Assembly: GCA_004764695.1 (NCBI GenBank) | Contig: SMSO01000032.1 | Location: 84,501 to 148,500 of the forward strand | Length of the DNA: 64,000 bases | From: Schizochytrium sp. TIO01 | Taxonomy: Eukaryota; Sar; Bigyra; Thraustochytrida; Thraustochytriidae | Direction: 5' to 3' | In this document: one piece after another, positions 19,046 to 30,545 of the stretch | How the letters are laid out: each line of letters opens with the position of its first letter | Numbering within the stretch: the first letter of the stretch is position 1 | Program-made: the position numbers and the translations under genes | The notes under the pieces: generated by a model | Seen by the model: only the letters and a program-made list of their open reading frames with translations | What the model was told of the DNA's origin: nothing | Database searches by the model: none

Positions 19046-21685
19046 ATGGCGACCTCGTTGGCCATGGTCAGCGTACCCATGCTCGCGAGGCGCAAAGCTC
19101 GCGAGACTGAGGGAGGCACCATGTCTGCGACTGCAGCTTCATCAGCGACAGCAGGCCCAGCGGGTGTGTCATCATTTGTATCTGCGCCGCGAAAGGCACG
19201 TGCCAGCAACTCGAGGATTTCCGTGCGAGGCAAGGACTCGCAATCGGACCTCACTAACAGTGCACTTAATCTCAGTGCAAGTACAAATGCAAATGGGAAT
19301 GGGAATGGGAATGGGACCTCTATGGGAAGTCAGAACTTTCAGCAAGAGCCTGATAGCAAGAGACCCGGGGATATCTCCACAGTAAAGGCCGACGACGATA
19401 CTGAAGATGACGGCTCCAAGTCACAGGTGAAGAATGTTGCAGCAGAAGTACGCGACTTTTTAAGGGTCAACTCGAACGAACTCAATTTCTTAGCGGAGAT
19501 TCCATTTCCAAATGGCAACACTAGATGGGCTCTGTTTATGTTTCTTTGTAAGACTGAAGCCTCTGAGGCTATGCTGCTCCGGCTCAACAACCGAGGTGTT
19601 GGCAATATCAAGGATGGTCTTGGTATGGTCACCTTCATGCCAATCCAGCTCTGCCGCATTTCCACGAACCTAGCACCTAGAGACCCGCCTCGAATCATGC
19701 AGGCTACTCCTCAGACAGCAGTTGCAGCTGCTACAACACCACCGATTGCGCCGGTTCAAAACACAGAACAAGTCCCTGCAGAGGACCGAGTGCAACACAC
19801 ATCTTCAATGGAGAGTGGAGGCCTCCCCGCAGGCATGCTCAATGGTGATCTCACTGCTGCTGCGGCAGCAGCCATCAATAATGCGCGGAATGCTAGCAGT
19901 GTCAACCAGAACGAAGCTGCTGGCGAGGAGCTTGACGGAGCCCGTCCTCCGTCTCCCTCGTATATGATTCGCCCCACGAGCAAGGCCAACGAAGGTGTGG
20001 CCAATGCGCTTCGTGCTGCCTACCAGGCTGGCCTCATTACGCCCAATGAACTAGAGCAAAACAATGTGGATGGTGTCGTGGCACACAAGGACCCGAGCTC
20101 TGCGTCTCTCAATTCTTTGGTTCGGGCTGGTGAGCCCCAAGACTTTGTTGGCTCAGTGCCCACTCGCCAAAGTGACGAGAGCACCGCATCTTCGGGCGCT
20201 TCTGATGATGGGGGCGACTCAATGCAGGATATCAACCAGGCTCCAGTTCAGCCAGCCATTCCTCCACCTTTAGCTCAGCCTACGGCCGTCTTTGAGGATG
20301 AGGGTGATCACGCAATATACGAGAGTGATCCTGAACCGGAGGAGGATGTTATTGACGTGAACCAGCGACAGACCGCCAAGACAGGCTTTGAAACCATGTT
20401 TGGTCGCTTTGGTGCTACCGTTAAGAGTCGTGTGGCGGTGGACAGTGTCGTAGAGCTGGTCAATGCCTCAAGTGAATTTTCGTTTGATTATGTGGTCCTC
20501 TGTATCGTGGCTTCCGCATTGGCGTGTATTGGTCTCGTTACAGATAATGCAGTCATTATCGTCGCTTCTATGCTTGTCTCCCCCCTGATGGGCCCAATTC
20601 TGGGTTTCACCTTTGGTGTTACCCTCGTCGACTACCACATGATTCGCATCGGTCTCTTTTCTGAGTTGGCGGGTCTTTTGATTTGCATCATTGTTGGTTT
20701 CATTGGCGGTCTCTGCGCAATCCCCTTTTGCGAGGAAGCGCTGCCTAACGAGCAAATGTGGTCACGATCTTCTGGCAATGCCGTTCTTGTGGGTATCGCA
20801 ATTGCGCTGCCGTCTGGTGTTGGTGTAGCGCTCAGTGTATTGGGCAACAACACTTCCTCTTTGGTCGGTGTCGCCATTTCTGCTTCTCTGCTTCCTCCTG
20901 CGGTAAACACAGGCATCCTTTTGGCGATGGGTTGTCTCGCGAATACACGCTACCTGGACTTGGATAATATTGATCTCAACGAGGCCATTGCAGAGGGTGA
21001 CGAGGGAGATTGGCAGCTTGTCACTCTTAAGACCATCCTCGCAGGTGCAGGCTGGAGTTTTCTCCTCACACTTGCTAACATTGGCTGCATTTGGGTTGCA
21101 GGCATCTTGATGTTCAAGCTTAAGGAGGTTGTTCCTCTGGACCACAAGTCCGAATTCTGGACCGAAGACGTGCCGAACACTCGTGCGTACAATGGTGTTT
21201 TGCGTCGTAATGACCCTGAGGCCCGTGAACTCCGCAAGAAGGTCTTTGATGTCTTGAATCACCAGCAAAGCGGTACCTTGGGAAGCGGATCTGCTGTCAA
21301 TCCGAACGTCACTTTGAACACATTGCGTGCTCAAAGCACCCGCCGGAACGTTTTTGATGAGGACTTCTTCCGTCCTGACCCATCTCATGACATGACTTCG
21401 CCTCGCTCAGGCAGTTCACGTGCGCACCGCCAAGCCCATGTTCCCCATGTGCACTTTTCTAAGATCGGAAATTGGTCCGCTCGTCACCTCTTGCGGCAGC
21501 GGAGCCCTCAGCTCCAAAAGGCACATACCTCTGGTAATCTTGAGGCACTCGCTGAGGATGGATTTGATTTAAACGGTGACACTCCTCTGAACCAATTCTC
21601 AACCACATCGGAGCAGCCTCAGTCCCAGACTCAGACTCCTAGTAAGCGTCACTTCTTCTCTTCACGTCATCATGAGACTGAGTAA
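19046..21685 (+). CDS. DUF389 family integral membrane protein
   Basis: The protein has 879 residues. A disordered start includes an Asn-Gly repeat, followed by a small alpha/beta domain (about 130-210) ending GVGNIKDGLGMVTFMPIQ, which resembles the N-terminal segment of DUF389 (TIGR00341-type) proteins. A low-complexity insert of about 230 residues follows, then the membrane domain (about 480-695) with six or so hydrophobic segments. Its hallmark is VASMLVSPLMGPILG; also present are GIAIALPSGVGVALSV, SLVGVAISASLLPPAVNTG and an Asp/Glu-rich loop. A 180-residue hydrophilic tail with Ser/Arg-rich patches ends the protein. DUF389 proteins are common in bacteria and archaea and their substrate is not established, so no transport activity is assigned. 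The ATG has context catcATGG. No intron is seen. Confidence 0.9.
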   Translation: MATSLAMVSVPMLARRKARETEGGTMSATAASSATAGPAGVSSFVSAPRKARASNSRISVRGKDSQSDLTNSALNLSASTNANGNGNGNGTSMGSQNFQQEPDSKRPGDISTVKADDDTEDDGSKSQVKNVAAEVRDFLRVNSNELNFLAEIPFPNGNTRWALFMFLCKTEASEAMLLRLNNRGVGNIKDGLGMVTFMPIQLCRISTNLAPRDPPRIMQATPQTAVAAATTPPIAPVQNTEQVPAEDRVQHTSSMESGGLPAGMLNGDLTAAAAAAINNARNASSVNQNEAAGEELDGARPPSPSYMIRPTSKANEGVANALRAAYQAGLITPNELEQNNVDGVVAHKDPSSASLNSLVRAGEPQDFVGSVPTRQSDESTASSGASDDGGDSMQDINQAPVQPAIPPPLAQPTAVFEDEGDHAIYESDPEPEEDVIDVNQRQTAKTGFETMFGRFGATVKSRVAVDSVVELVNASSEFSFDYVVLCIVASALACIGLVTDNAVIIVASMLVSPLMGPILGFTFGVTLVDYHMIRIGLFSELAGLLICIIVGFIGGLCAIPFCEEALPNEQMWSRSSGNAVLVGIAIALPSGVGVALSVLGNNTSSLVGVAISASLLPPAVNTGILLAMGCLANTRYLDLDNIDLNEAIAEGDEGDWQLVTLKTILAGAGWSFLLTLANIGCIWVAGILMFKLKEVVPLDHKSEFWTEDVPNTRAYNGVLRRNDPEARELRKKVFDVLNHQQSGTLGSGSAVNPNVTLNTLRAQSTRRNVFDEDFFRPDPSHDMTSPRSGSSRAHRQAHVPHVHFSKIGNWSARHLLRQRSPQLQKAHTSGNLEALAEDGFDLNGDTPLNQFSTTSEQPQSQTQTPSKRHFFSSRHHETE

Positions 21686-22580
21686 TAGCTTATATCTGGG
21701 TTGAAGAAAAGTACCCGCGAGGAAAGTAAGGTCAGCAAGAAATAAACAAACACATGTTCGCATGTGAAGCGTTTGATTGCCGTAGCTGATTTCTAGGGTT
21801 TTCTATCCTCGGCGAGAATTGCCCTCATCTTAATTACGAACCCTTTTGAGCCGCCGCTCTTGCCTACCCGTGGAATACTCTGGTGTGATCTTCCGTACAA
21901 TTTCTCTCTGGTATTGCTTCAAGCTGTCATATTTACGCGAGATAGTTTGTTTTCAGAGAGCAAGCAATTAGTCCTCAAGGGATGGAAGATAAGAAAGTCA
22001 CTGCGACTGACTCGAAAGAGTCATGATGATGATTGGTGTCACATCGCCAAAACTTTTGGCGATGCACAGAGTTCTATCGATGGACAAAATAACGGAGCTA
22101 CGAATACATAGCAAAAATAGTCCGTCCTCTCGCAACTTGCAAAACCATACTTGTGCGAAGTACTTACTCCTTATTTAAAAAAAAAAGGGTGAGAAACAAA
22201 TAATGGTAATTGAAAAGTAGTCATCCATTGTTGGGGAAATAGTCCTATTTAGCATTGGGCACATTTAAATCTACTGCTCCTTTTTCATTTCTCCTGATGT
22301 CTTCTTCCTTCGGAATGAGGCTATATCCCAACTAACATCCAACCTATAATCTAGTCTTCAAAATCTTTAAAGTACCAACGATATGTCCAGATTTTCTTTT
22401 GATTTTCTCCAGGTCCAAAATCGTAAAAACATACCCCTTTTTTTTTTTCAAGCAGTTCATCATAAAAAGTTAAATTAAACTCTAAATCCTCACTAGGTAA
22501 AGAAAGAGAAGAAAAGAGAAAAGGTAATCTTCTCCAACCCCAATCACTTTCGCGCAAAGTCTATAGTCTTTCTCATCCCG
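21686..22580. other. Intergenic region between DUF389 and DBR1 genes
   Basis: Nothing codes here as far as can be seen. The left part is the 3' flank of the DUF389 gene. The right part, with homopolymer A and T runs at about 22175-22187 and 22437-22449 and a pyrimidine-rich stretch before 22580, is the DBR1 promoter. Confidence 0.55.
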
Positions 22581-23444
22581 ATGGAGTCCTTATCACAGCC
22601 GCGGGATACTATGGAGGCACCCGCTGCGGAGCACTCTCAAAACGCTGGGGATAATGCTCCTCATGGTAGCAGTAAGCGGCCACGCAGCAAAACACTCTGC
22701 ATTGCTGTGGAGGGATGTTGTCATGGCCGCCTCGCTGATGTCTACGATGCCGTCGAGAAGCGTGGAAAACAATCAGGAAGGGCTGTCGACGTTCTCTTGA
22801 TCTGCGGTGATTTTCAAGCCGTGCGAAATCCTCAAGATCTAGCGTGCATGGCAGTCCCTGACAAGTATAAGGAAATGGGCAATTTCTACAAGTACTACAC
22901 TGGCGAACTGAAGGCTCCTATGTTAACTATCGTCATCGGGGGTAACCACGAGGCGTCAAACTATATGCAAGAATTGTTTTATGGTGGTTGGCTGGCGCCA
23001 AACATCTACTATCTTGGGCAGGCTAGTGTGGTTCGTATTGGCGGCCTACGTTTGGCTGGTCTCAGTGGCATTTTCAATGAGCGACACTACATGCAAGACT
23101 GGAAACGTCTCGAACGACCTCCATATACACCAAACAGCATGCGAAGCATTTACCATGTCAGGCCGCTTGATATTGCGCAGTTATCAATGCTTACTGGTAG
23201 ACTTGATATATTTCTCTCGCATGACTGGCCCAGTGGAATAGCGCACTATGGTAATGTCAGAGGACTCTTGGCGCGCAAAAAGTTCCTGCAGAGGGAGGTT
23301 ATGGAGAACAAGCTCGGGAGCCCGCCAAGCGCCATGCTTTTGCATCGCCTTCGACCTCATCGTTGGTTTGCAGCTCATATGCATGTCATGTTTTCGGCAC
23401 ACGTGCGCCACGAAGATTCGCCTCAAGATCCAGCTTTTTCCCAC

Positions 23445-23487
<43 letters not shown>

Positions 23488-24242
23488 CGCAGCAGCAGCA
23501 GCAGCAGCAGCAGCAGCCGCAGCAGCAGCAGGGAGTCGCTACGGAGGACTCGGCAGGAGCAGACGTGGGTGAAGAAGACCAGATGGAGGGCGAAAAAATT
23601 GTGTTGCGCAAAAAGCAAAACAGACCTGCTTCAGCCAGCATTGATGCTCAGAGCACTCGTGCATCAACAACTGAGTTTCTTGCGCTCGACAAATGCTTGC
23701 CTGGTCGAAAATATCTACAAGTTGTAGAGGTGGAGGTTCCTAACGAATCAAACACTATTAGCGAAGCAAATGAGCCAGTGAGCCTCGAGTATGATCCAGA
23801 ATGGCTTGGCATCTTGGAATTGACGCAACCATTCCTGGCAGCACCGTCTGACCAAGTCCCAACCTGGGATGCGCTTGAGAAACTTGTGAGTGCCAAAAGA
23901 ACTGAGTTGACCGCAAAATGGTCTCAAACAAATTTGCGCATTGAGCCTTCCTGGTTTGAGAAAACTGTACCTACATATGACCCTGCACGTGATCGCAATT
24001 TTCGTCGTGCTCGCGCTCCAAGGCAACAAGGCAACCCTCAGACGGATCGTTTTCTTGCCAAATTAGGACTGGAACACAGATGGCCTGTGACAATACCCTG
24101 TGGCGAGCATGCATCATCCAACGACGGGACAAAGGTTGCGCCTGAAGCAAGCGCTTCTATAGGAGGCTTAGTTGAACCTTCTTCGGCCCTACCTGCTGCT
24201 GTCGCACCGGTAGATGACAATGAAATTGATATTGACATGTAA
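22581..24242 (+). CDS. DBR1: RNA lariat debranching enzyme
   Basis: The 553-residue metallophosphoesterase hydrolyses the 2'-5' branch bond of excised intron lariats in the nucleus. Visible metal and catalytic residues are VEGCCHG (Cys46, His48), CGDF (Asp77), GGNHEASN (Asn122, His123), SHDWP (His214) and AHMHV (His266, His268); Cys46 is the DBR1-specific substitution for the usual Asp. The lariat-recognition segment SGIFNERHYMQ and the C-terminal DBR1 domain (FLALDKCLPGRKYLQVVEV, LEYDPEWLGILE, FLAKLGL) are present. A poly-Gln tract with two Pro interruptions (about 289-317) sits between the catalytic and C-terminal domains. The first ATG (cccgATGG) is used here; the second Met at residue 11 would also keep all domains. 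The gene is intronless. Confidence 0.96.
23441..23531 (+). repeat. CAG repeat encoding poly-Gln in DBR1
   Basis: CAG codons with two CCG and one CAA interruptions code for about 28 Gln within DBR1. The interruptions lie between the catalytic and C-terminal domains and keep frame. Confidence 0.95.
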
Positions 24243-25896
24243 GTGTGCTGTAGAAGAACCTAAACTAAAAATGATATTAGGAAGCAAGTTCCCACAAAAA
24301 GGAAACTAAAGAAAGAACCCTTGTCTCCTAGCGTTATCTTTCAACAAGGGAGATACATATCGAAAGGTGGACACATGATCAGAAAATGGAAAAAAATGCT
24401 TGTATCATAAGAACTGCTAGAAGGCCTGCAAATACATGAAGCATGGCAGAGAACGAAATGTGCAACGAGTTTATAGAAGAAATTGATATATTCTCCTTGC
24501 CGCAGCTCTCTTTGCCAAAACCACAAATTTGTTTAATCACTTCCGAAGAAGTTAGACCAAAAAAGAGTTTGCTCTTTTTTATGTTTTTTATTAGCAGGAA
24601 AAAAAAAGGAAGTAATCATCATTCATCATCTTCTTTATCGCTCACCACACAGATCTATTGAGATGATCGCACCGCAAGAACACGGGACCAGCAATCAAAA
24701 TATTGGCTGAGGTGTTTCCGGTTGCATTCGCAAATGGAAATGGTGAACGTGAAGTAAGGCGAGTGCAAGAGAATAATGAGAAGCATATCACTGTGAAATA
24801 AAATAGCCAGGTATATTGTATGGCCTAGGCTTGCTTTGAAGGGTCAAATTTTGAGACTGTCTCACTAATTCAATCGTGAGATGCAGAGCTGCTATGGTCC
24901 CAAATCGCATTGTTCGTTATATAGGACGATGCGCAAGCGATCTGCGACTTCTCCCCCCACACTCGTATGTGAATGGTGTGATTTTGTTTGAATGTGTGTA
25001 TTTGTCTTCTCTCGTCCCCAAAACGAAAAATAAAAGAGTTAAAAAGGATGGTCGAACCACTAGAAGCCGTCCTCGAGCCTTCCTCACCATGATGCTAAAC
25101 CAAATCGGGCTCGATTTTGATCTGGTCAACTACAATCGCCAACATCATCACGATGACTTAAAACAAGGTGCGAGGGGGTGTCGTACTCAGTTCTAAGCCT
25201 TCAGAGTATATCATCAATGCTCCTTCCACTGCACAAATTGTGGCCAGGGAGGCAGGTTTGATTGATTGATCGATGCATGTATTGCAGTTGCAACAGCCTG
25301 CATCATGAATCAACAGCCTGTATCCTTGTTACATTATAGCAGGAAACGGAGCACATTGAAAGTAAGTTGTGTTCTTGACAGAGGAATGGAACATGGGGAA
25401 GGAGAGGGCACTCAGTTGCATAGGTGAAATGGGGTAGAAAAGACAACAAAGGGAGGGGGGACTGGACGCCTGGTTTTCTGGTTTGCACATTTCAGTATAC
25501 AAGAGAACGAATGAACAACGGTGGAAACATACTCACTTGGGGGTTTGTGAGGTCAGTCCCCTTGTCATGTAAGACGGTTACATTTCGCCATTGTCGCAAT
25601 CCTCCGCATATGGTATAGCTGAATGAGCCAACTAAAGCCAGGCTTGATGGTATACTACACAGACGCCAACAAGATATTATATCTTCCAATGAAGGTTTGA
25701 TTCTGCCACTGTGAGTTTTTGCCTATGACGACTTGTACATTGCATAGAAAGTCAGCAGACAGTAGTGTGACAATGAGTCTTCACGAAAAAGGAATAGATA
25801 TCATAATTGAACGCTGCGAGGGTTTGTGTCTTTGGAAAGAGCTGTGAAAATCCCGTACGAGGGGAAAGAAGTATTTGTGCGCGTAGTGGAGCTTGT
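24243..25896. other. Intergenic region between convergent DBR1 and pyrophosphatase genes
   Basis: No gene is supported in this 1.65 kb tail-to-tail spacer. It is A-rich after DBR1, with homopolymer runs near 24595-24608. A plus-strand open stretch at 24876-25196 begins with GTG and has no recognisable domain. Confidence 0.55.
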
Positions 25897-26952
25897 TTAC
25901 AAGCTGGCCTTTGAGTTAGCAGCCTTGACCTCGCCCTGAGCATCAGTGGAGTTGGTAGCGGTGTGCTCAAGCTGGTCTGCAACAGCCTGGAGCTGCTTCA
26001 CCTGCTCGGGACTGAGCTGGAGCATGGGAAGACGGTAGTTACGGTTGAGGCTGGTGATCTTCTCGTGGGTGCGAGTGCGCTTGCCAGCAATGAGGTCAAA
26101 CCAAGAGTGGTTGCATTCATCGATGATGGTCTTGGCATATGATGCAGGCATGCACTTCTCGTCAAGACCGAAGGAGTTCTGGGGCTTGCCATCGGCAACC
26201 TTGTAGTTGCGGAACCACTCACGGATGGAGTCAATAAGACCAGGGATGTGCTCTTCAACATCGTTGATGTCGTTGAGGAGAGGAGCCCAATGGTCGTTGA
26301 CGTCAATGGTAATGACTTTCCAGTCAGCCTCGCCTTCGTCAATCATGCAGAGGATGCCGAGAACCTTGACAACGCGGATGCCACCAGTGGGGACCTGGCG
26401 CATACCAATCTCGCAGACATCAAGAGGGTCGTTGTCACCACCAACACCGCAGTCCGGGTGCACGTGCTCGGGGTCCTCCCAGGTCTGGGGAAGGCAACCG
26501 TAGTTGAAGAGGCATCCAGAGGCGCCGGTCTTGAACTCACGGAGAACACCACGCTTGGAGTCCTGCTTGATAGGGGTGCCGTGCTCATCGGTGGCAATCT
26601 CAAACTTCTTCTTGGTCCACTTGGGGATCTCGCACACGAAGTGGAGGTACTCGGTGCTCTCGTGGCGAAGGGGAACATCGTGCCAGAGAGAGAGGGCCTC
26701 ACCATCAGCCTTGGCTTGGAGGCGGTAGGTGGTGGTACCTTCCTCACCGAGCTCGTGGTGCTCGATCTGGTGAGGGGGCTCACGGTGAACACGCTCCGCA
26801 GAGGAGGTAGAGTTGGAGTCGTCGTCCTCGGGCATGTTGAGGTCGAGCTTGGCGAGGAGCTGGCGGCGGAGGTCCTCATCCTGGCGGAGCTCGCGCACGA
26901 CGGTCTCCATCATCTGATCCCGCGATTGCGGCTGGCTAGAGTTAGCGCCCAT
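25897..26952 (-). CDS. Soluble family I inorganic pyrophosphatase with N-terminal extension
   Basis: The 351-residue protein hydrolyses pyrophosphate to two phosphates with Mg2+. The family signature DNDPLD is at 173-178, with further active-site segments GCLFNYGCLPQTWEDP, KVLGILCMIDEGEADWK and the C-terminal KTIIDECNHSWFDL. The region from about 95 to 330 aligns with eukaryotic family I enzymes. A roughly 90-residue extension precedes it, beginning MGANSSQPQS, which fits the N-myristoylation pattern (Gly2, Ser6); membrane attachment is therefore possible but inferred. Codon use is strongly C/G-ending, as in highly expressed genes, which also creates a long antisense open frame. The start is the first ATG, preceded by a T-rich upstream stretch on the coding-strand complement. 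Confidence 0.95.
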   Translation of the reverse strand: MGANSSQPQSRDQMMETVVRELRQDEDLRRQLLAKLDLNMPEDDDSNSTSSAERVHREPPHQIEHHELGEEGTTTYRLQAKADGEALSLWHDVPLRHESTEYLHFVCEIPKWTKKKFEIATDEHGTPIKQDSKRGVLREFKTGASGCLFNYGCLPQTWEDPEHVHPDCGVGGDNDPLDVCEIGMRQVPTGGIRVVKVLGILCMIDEGEADWKVITIDVNDHWAPLLNDINDVEEHIPGLIDSIREWFRNYKVADGKPQNSFGLDEKCMPASYAKTIIDECNHSWFDLIAGKRTRTHEKITSLNRNYRLPMLQLSPEQVKQLQAVADQLEHTATNSTDAQGEVKAANSKASL

Positions 26953-28348
26953 TTTTGTATATTGGTTTTTGGCTAGCTGTTGCTTTTTCAGTGTCCTGCG
27001 ACTGTTGTGCAGAAGGAAAGCTTTGTCAGAGCCTGTGAATCAGTGTCTGTAAAATTTCATCAAATGGTCATAGAACATTGTAACAACAAAGCATGCAAGG
27101 TATACAGTCAGTCTTCAAGTTCTCTCTTAGTTATTGCCTCCTCATCCTCCTCACTACCCTCATTTTGCTTCAAGCTTCTCGACTAAGTAGTAGTACAGTC
27201 AAGGTCTCCGCAGAATCTTCTCTCGCTTGATATCCCCAGCCCGTTCCCGCCGTGCTCAACCCTATGTGTCCACAGCCACAGACTTGGCTGAGCTGTCCTC
27301 ACAGTCCCGTGCTCTGCACGCCGCGCTCATTTCTATGATTTCTAGTAGTGCGGGGTTAGCACTCGGTGCCCCCTCGTTTTTCCTCTCCTCTTTGTCTTCA
27401 CTTAAAATATTATTCGAAACGTCTTCGAAGTGAGATCAAATAGAAAAGAAAAGACCAAAGGGTATGTATGCAGCCAACGCGTCATTGACACAGTCAGGCG
27501 ACAATTGAGGGGCCATGGTCTAAGTCTCACGAGGGTTGCTGGTCCACCATTGGCGGGCTACGAGACCTGCGTACGCTCGAGCGCTCTGGTTGCTTGGTTT
27601 GCTTCAGTGAGCCAGTCGCTCATTAAGTGACGCTTTCTTTGAAGTAAGTCATAAAAGTAGCAAGCAAGCAATCCATCTGCTCAAACCAGCCGGACTGGCG
27701 GGAGTACCTGGAGACGTTGCCAGGCGTCCACGGTGCGGTTGGGCGGCATGGGGTTGGTGCCGGGTGTCTTGTTTCTCCTTGTCGGCAGCTGCTTTCCGAG
27801 CTGCGGCCTGCGTTTGCTCCACTTACGAGTCGCGACGCTGCGCTGCGATGCGATGAGGGATTGCTTTCTTTTGCGCGCCTCTTCACAGCTCCTTTTACCT
27901 ACTTTCTTATATGCTCTACTTACTTTACCTATTTCTTCATTCTATTTGTGAGTGAGCTTAAATCCCTTTATTTTCACTTTTCTTTCTTTCTTTGTTAAAA
28001 AAAGAAAAAGAAAAAAAGTGAAAAGTACAAACAAACAAATTAATTAATTGATTGAAGAAGATGAAACTTATTTTTACGCGAACAATCGAAATTTTTATCT
28101 GTTTTCATTCATTAAAATATGTTCACTTAGTTATCCATAGCACTATAGGTCAGCCCGTCGTTCCCTCTGCTCTGCTTCCTACTTTAAAAAAGCAAAGTTA
28201 AAAATCATCAGCTACGTTATGAGTGATATGAGTCATTCATTCTTTCGGTAGTTCGTTCGTTCCTTCGCTCGCTCACTTGAAAGTTTCTCAGTCTGAGAAT
28301 TGAGGATTTCTCGCTCTTTGGTTTAGTCTTCTTCTTCTTCTTCTTAGG

Positions 28349-28382
28349 CAATGTTTCAATGTTTCAATGTTTCAATGTTTCT
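28349..28382. repeat. (AATGTTTC)4 octanucleotide array
   Basis: Four tandem copies of an eight-base unit, next to a CTT run at about 28329-28345. Confidence 0.9.
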
Positions 28383-28543
28383 GTCAAACAAGGAATGCTC
28401 TAACAAATTGAGTGTGTTTCCTTTCTGTCTGTCTTTCTGTAAATCTTTCTGTAAATCTTTCTTTCTTTCTTTCTGTCGGTCTGTCTGCTTTTCGGCCTTT
28501 CTTCCTCAACCAAATATGAATGGCAATTAATAACAGCACTCTC

Positions 28544-28577
<34 letters not shown>
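28544..28577. repeat. (GTTA)n tetranucleotide array
   Basis: About eight GTTA units followed by gctagctacc. Confidence 0.9.
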
Positions 28578-30390
28578 CTAGCTACCTCCTCGTGCAGTCT
28601 TCCGTCTCTTTCCTGCCTGCAAAGGAGTTGACCGCGATTGATATGGTTCACGATGCGCGTTGAAACCTCATCGCGCTCCTTCGCCGCGTCGCTCTCTTAC
28701 TCAGGGCACGCCTCCAAGCAAACAAGCGACGGTCTCACTCGCTCCCTCCAAAGCCACGCCAAATTAATTCTCTGTTGCCGCTGCTTTCATCGCGAGTCTT
28801 TTGCCATTCATTACTTACACCATTCCTCTCATTCTCACTAAACATAAAAGAACAACATGACAACATTTTCACAGTTATATTATTAAATTTTAAAAATTAG
28901 ATAAATAAAAATAATGATGAGCATTTTCTCCTTTTTCTTTTCATAAATAAATCAATAAAATTAAAATTGCTTCTTCTTTTTTTTTAAGTGCTGCTTCCTC
29001 ACTGAAAACAAGCCAATAACAATGTAGCATCAAAATCTCACTCACTTCTCGAAACTCTCAATCAGCGATGATGAGCGACGAAATTCAGGCTCCAGATAAT
29101 GTGAATCAAGGCGGTATTCGCGAGCTGAAGGAGCGCTTCTTCTTCGCTGGGACCCTCACTTTCCTTCCGCGAGAGCGAGCGAATCACAAGTTTGAGCAAC
29201 TCTTTTTGCCCCGTTTTCGGTTGTCCTCCCCACTAACTACAGGAGGCGAGGCACAATTCGCAGACATGGACAGCCACAGCGATCTTCTCCAAACCCATCA
29301 TACCATGCTGCACATACATGCACTCCTCGAAAGCCCATAACTTCTCCGTCTCGATCTTCTTCTTCGCCGTGCCTTTACACGTACCTGAGTTCTTCATTCT
29401 CTGCGACGAAGGTCCCATTTCGACGCATGAATCGATCGATGGGTTCTCTTTCATGAAGTTCAAGCCGTTAATGGACGTCCACAGCATGGATGATCTTCAG
29501 ATAAGAGACCATCAGTTCGTTCGAAGGCGCTAAGAAAACCAAAGCAGCGTTGACTCAGACAGCTTTCATTCAGAGGCGCGGAAGGAAAGACAAGAGAGAC
29601 CGACCTCTTTCTTTGAAGCAGTCCTGCTCCGTTGCTTTCCACCTCTGCTCACTTAGATCTATTTGTTGTATCCACGACTGACTTTTTACTGACACGGTCC
29701 CAATCGAAAACCAGAGCAGAATAGCGAATCTCTGACGATGCTCTGAGACCTTCCGCTTCAATACAGGTAGATACATAGAGAGAGAGAGATCCACAGAGAG
29801 CTCGAAAAGCCTCCTTTTCACGAGGCCATTGATTATATCGATACACTATGCAGTCTTCCTTCGATCTGTTTCGTACAATTAAAGAGAAAAATTCATAGAT
29901 TAAAGAGAAAATTCATAGATAAGACGCCTGAACTTAGCAAGAGAATAGAACAGAACATAATAGAACAGAACAGAACAGATGACGACGTCAGAGCGCACTT
30001 TGGGGATAGAGACAGACAGAGAGGCCTCGAAAGCCTCGAAACCCACAACCTATTCACAGTTTTCAGAGACGGGCCGTGCTGCGGCTGCTGCTTCTCAACG
30101 CTAAAGCCGCAGACCTACCTAGCTGTCTGGCACCTGAGCACCGCTGTTCGGGCGCTCCGCCGTCAAGCAAACCAACTAAAGCAGAGGTGCTCCAAGAGCT
30201 CATTTCTTTACTTTCGAAATAGGCAGAATGACCGAGTGAAGCTGTTCCGTTCTGTACCGTGTGTTCTGTTCTCTAGCGCTCTTTCCTCCTCAGCCATCAG
30301 TAGGTAGGTGGTAAAGAGGCTACATCCATGTGGTAAAAGGAAGCAGGGAGGAGGTCTTGCTTTCTTTTATTTCAATTTTATTTTTAGGAA

Positions 30391-30545
30391 TTTGTTTGTT
30401 TGTTTGTTTGTTTGTTTGTTTGTTTGTTTGTTTGTTTGTTTGTTTGTTTGTTTGTTTGTTTGTTTGTTTGTTTGTTTGTTTGTTTGTTTGTTTGTTTGTT
30501 TGTTTGTTTGTTTGTTTGTTTGTTTGTTTGTTTGTTTGTTTGTTT
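30391..30545. repeat. (TTTG)n array of about 39 units
   Basis: 155 bases of uninterrupted TTTG/GTTT. It creates artificial open frames reading Cys-Leu-Phe-Val repeats on the plus strand. It is the longest perfect microsatellite in the window. Confidence 0.98.

Noticed and set aside
23184-23641. Leu- and Cys-rich frames opposite and beside the DBR1 CAG tract
   Set aside because: Homopolymer translations of the CAG array in other frames.
26248-26976. 242-codon plus-strand open frame across the pyrophosphatase gene
   Set aside because: It is antisense to a strongly supported gene with G/C-ending codons, which keeps the opposite strand free of stops; the Val/Leu/Gly-rich translation has no domain.
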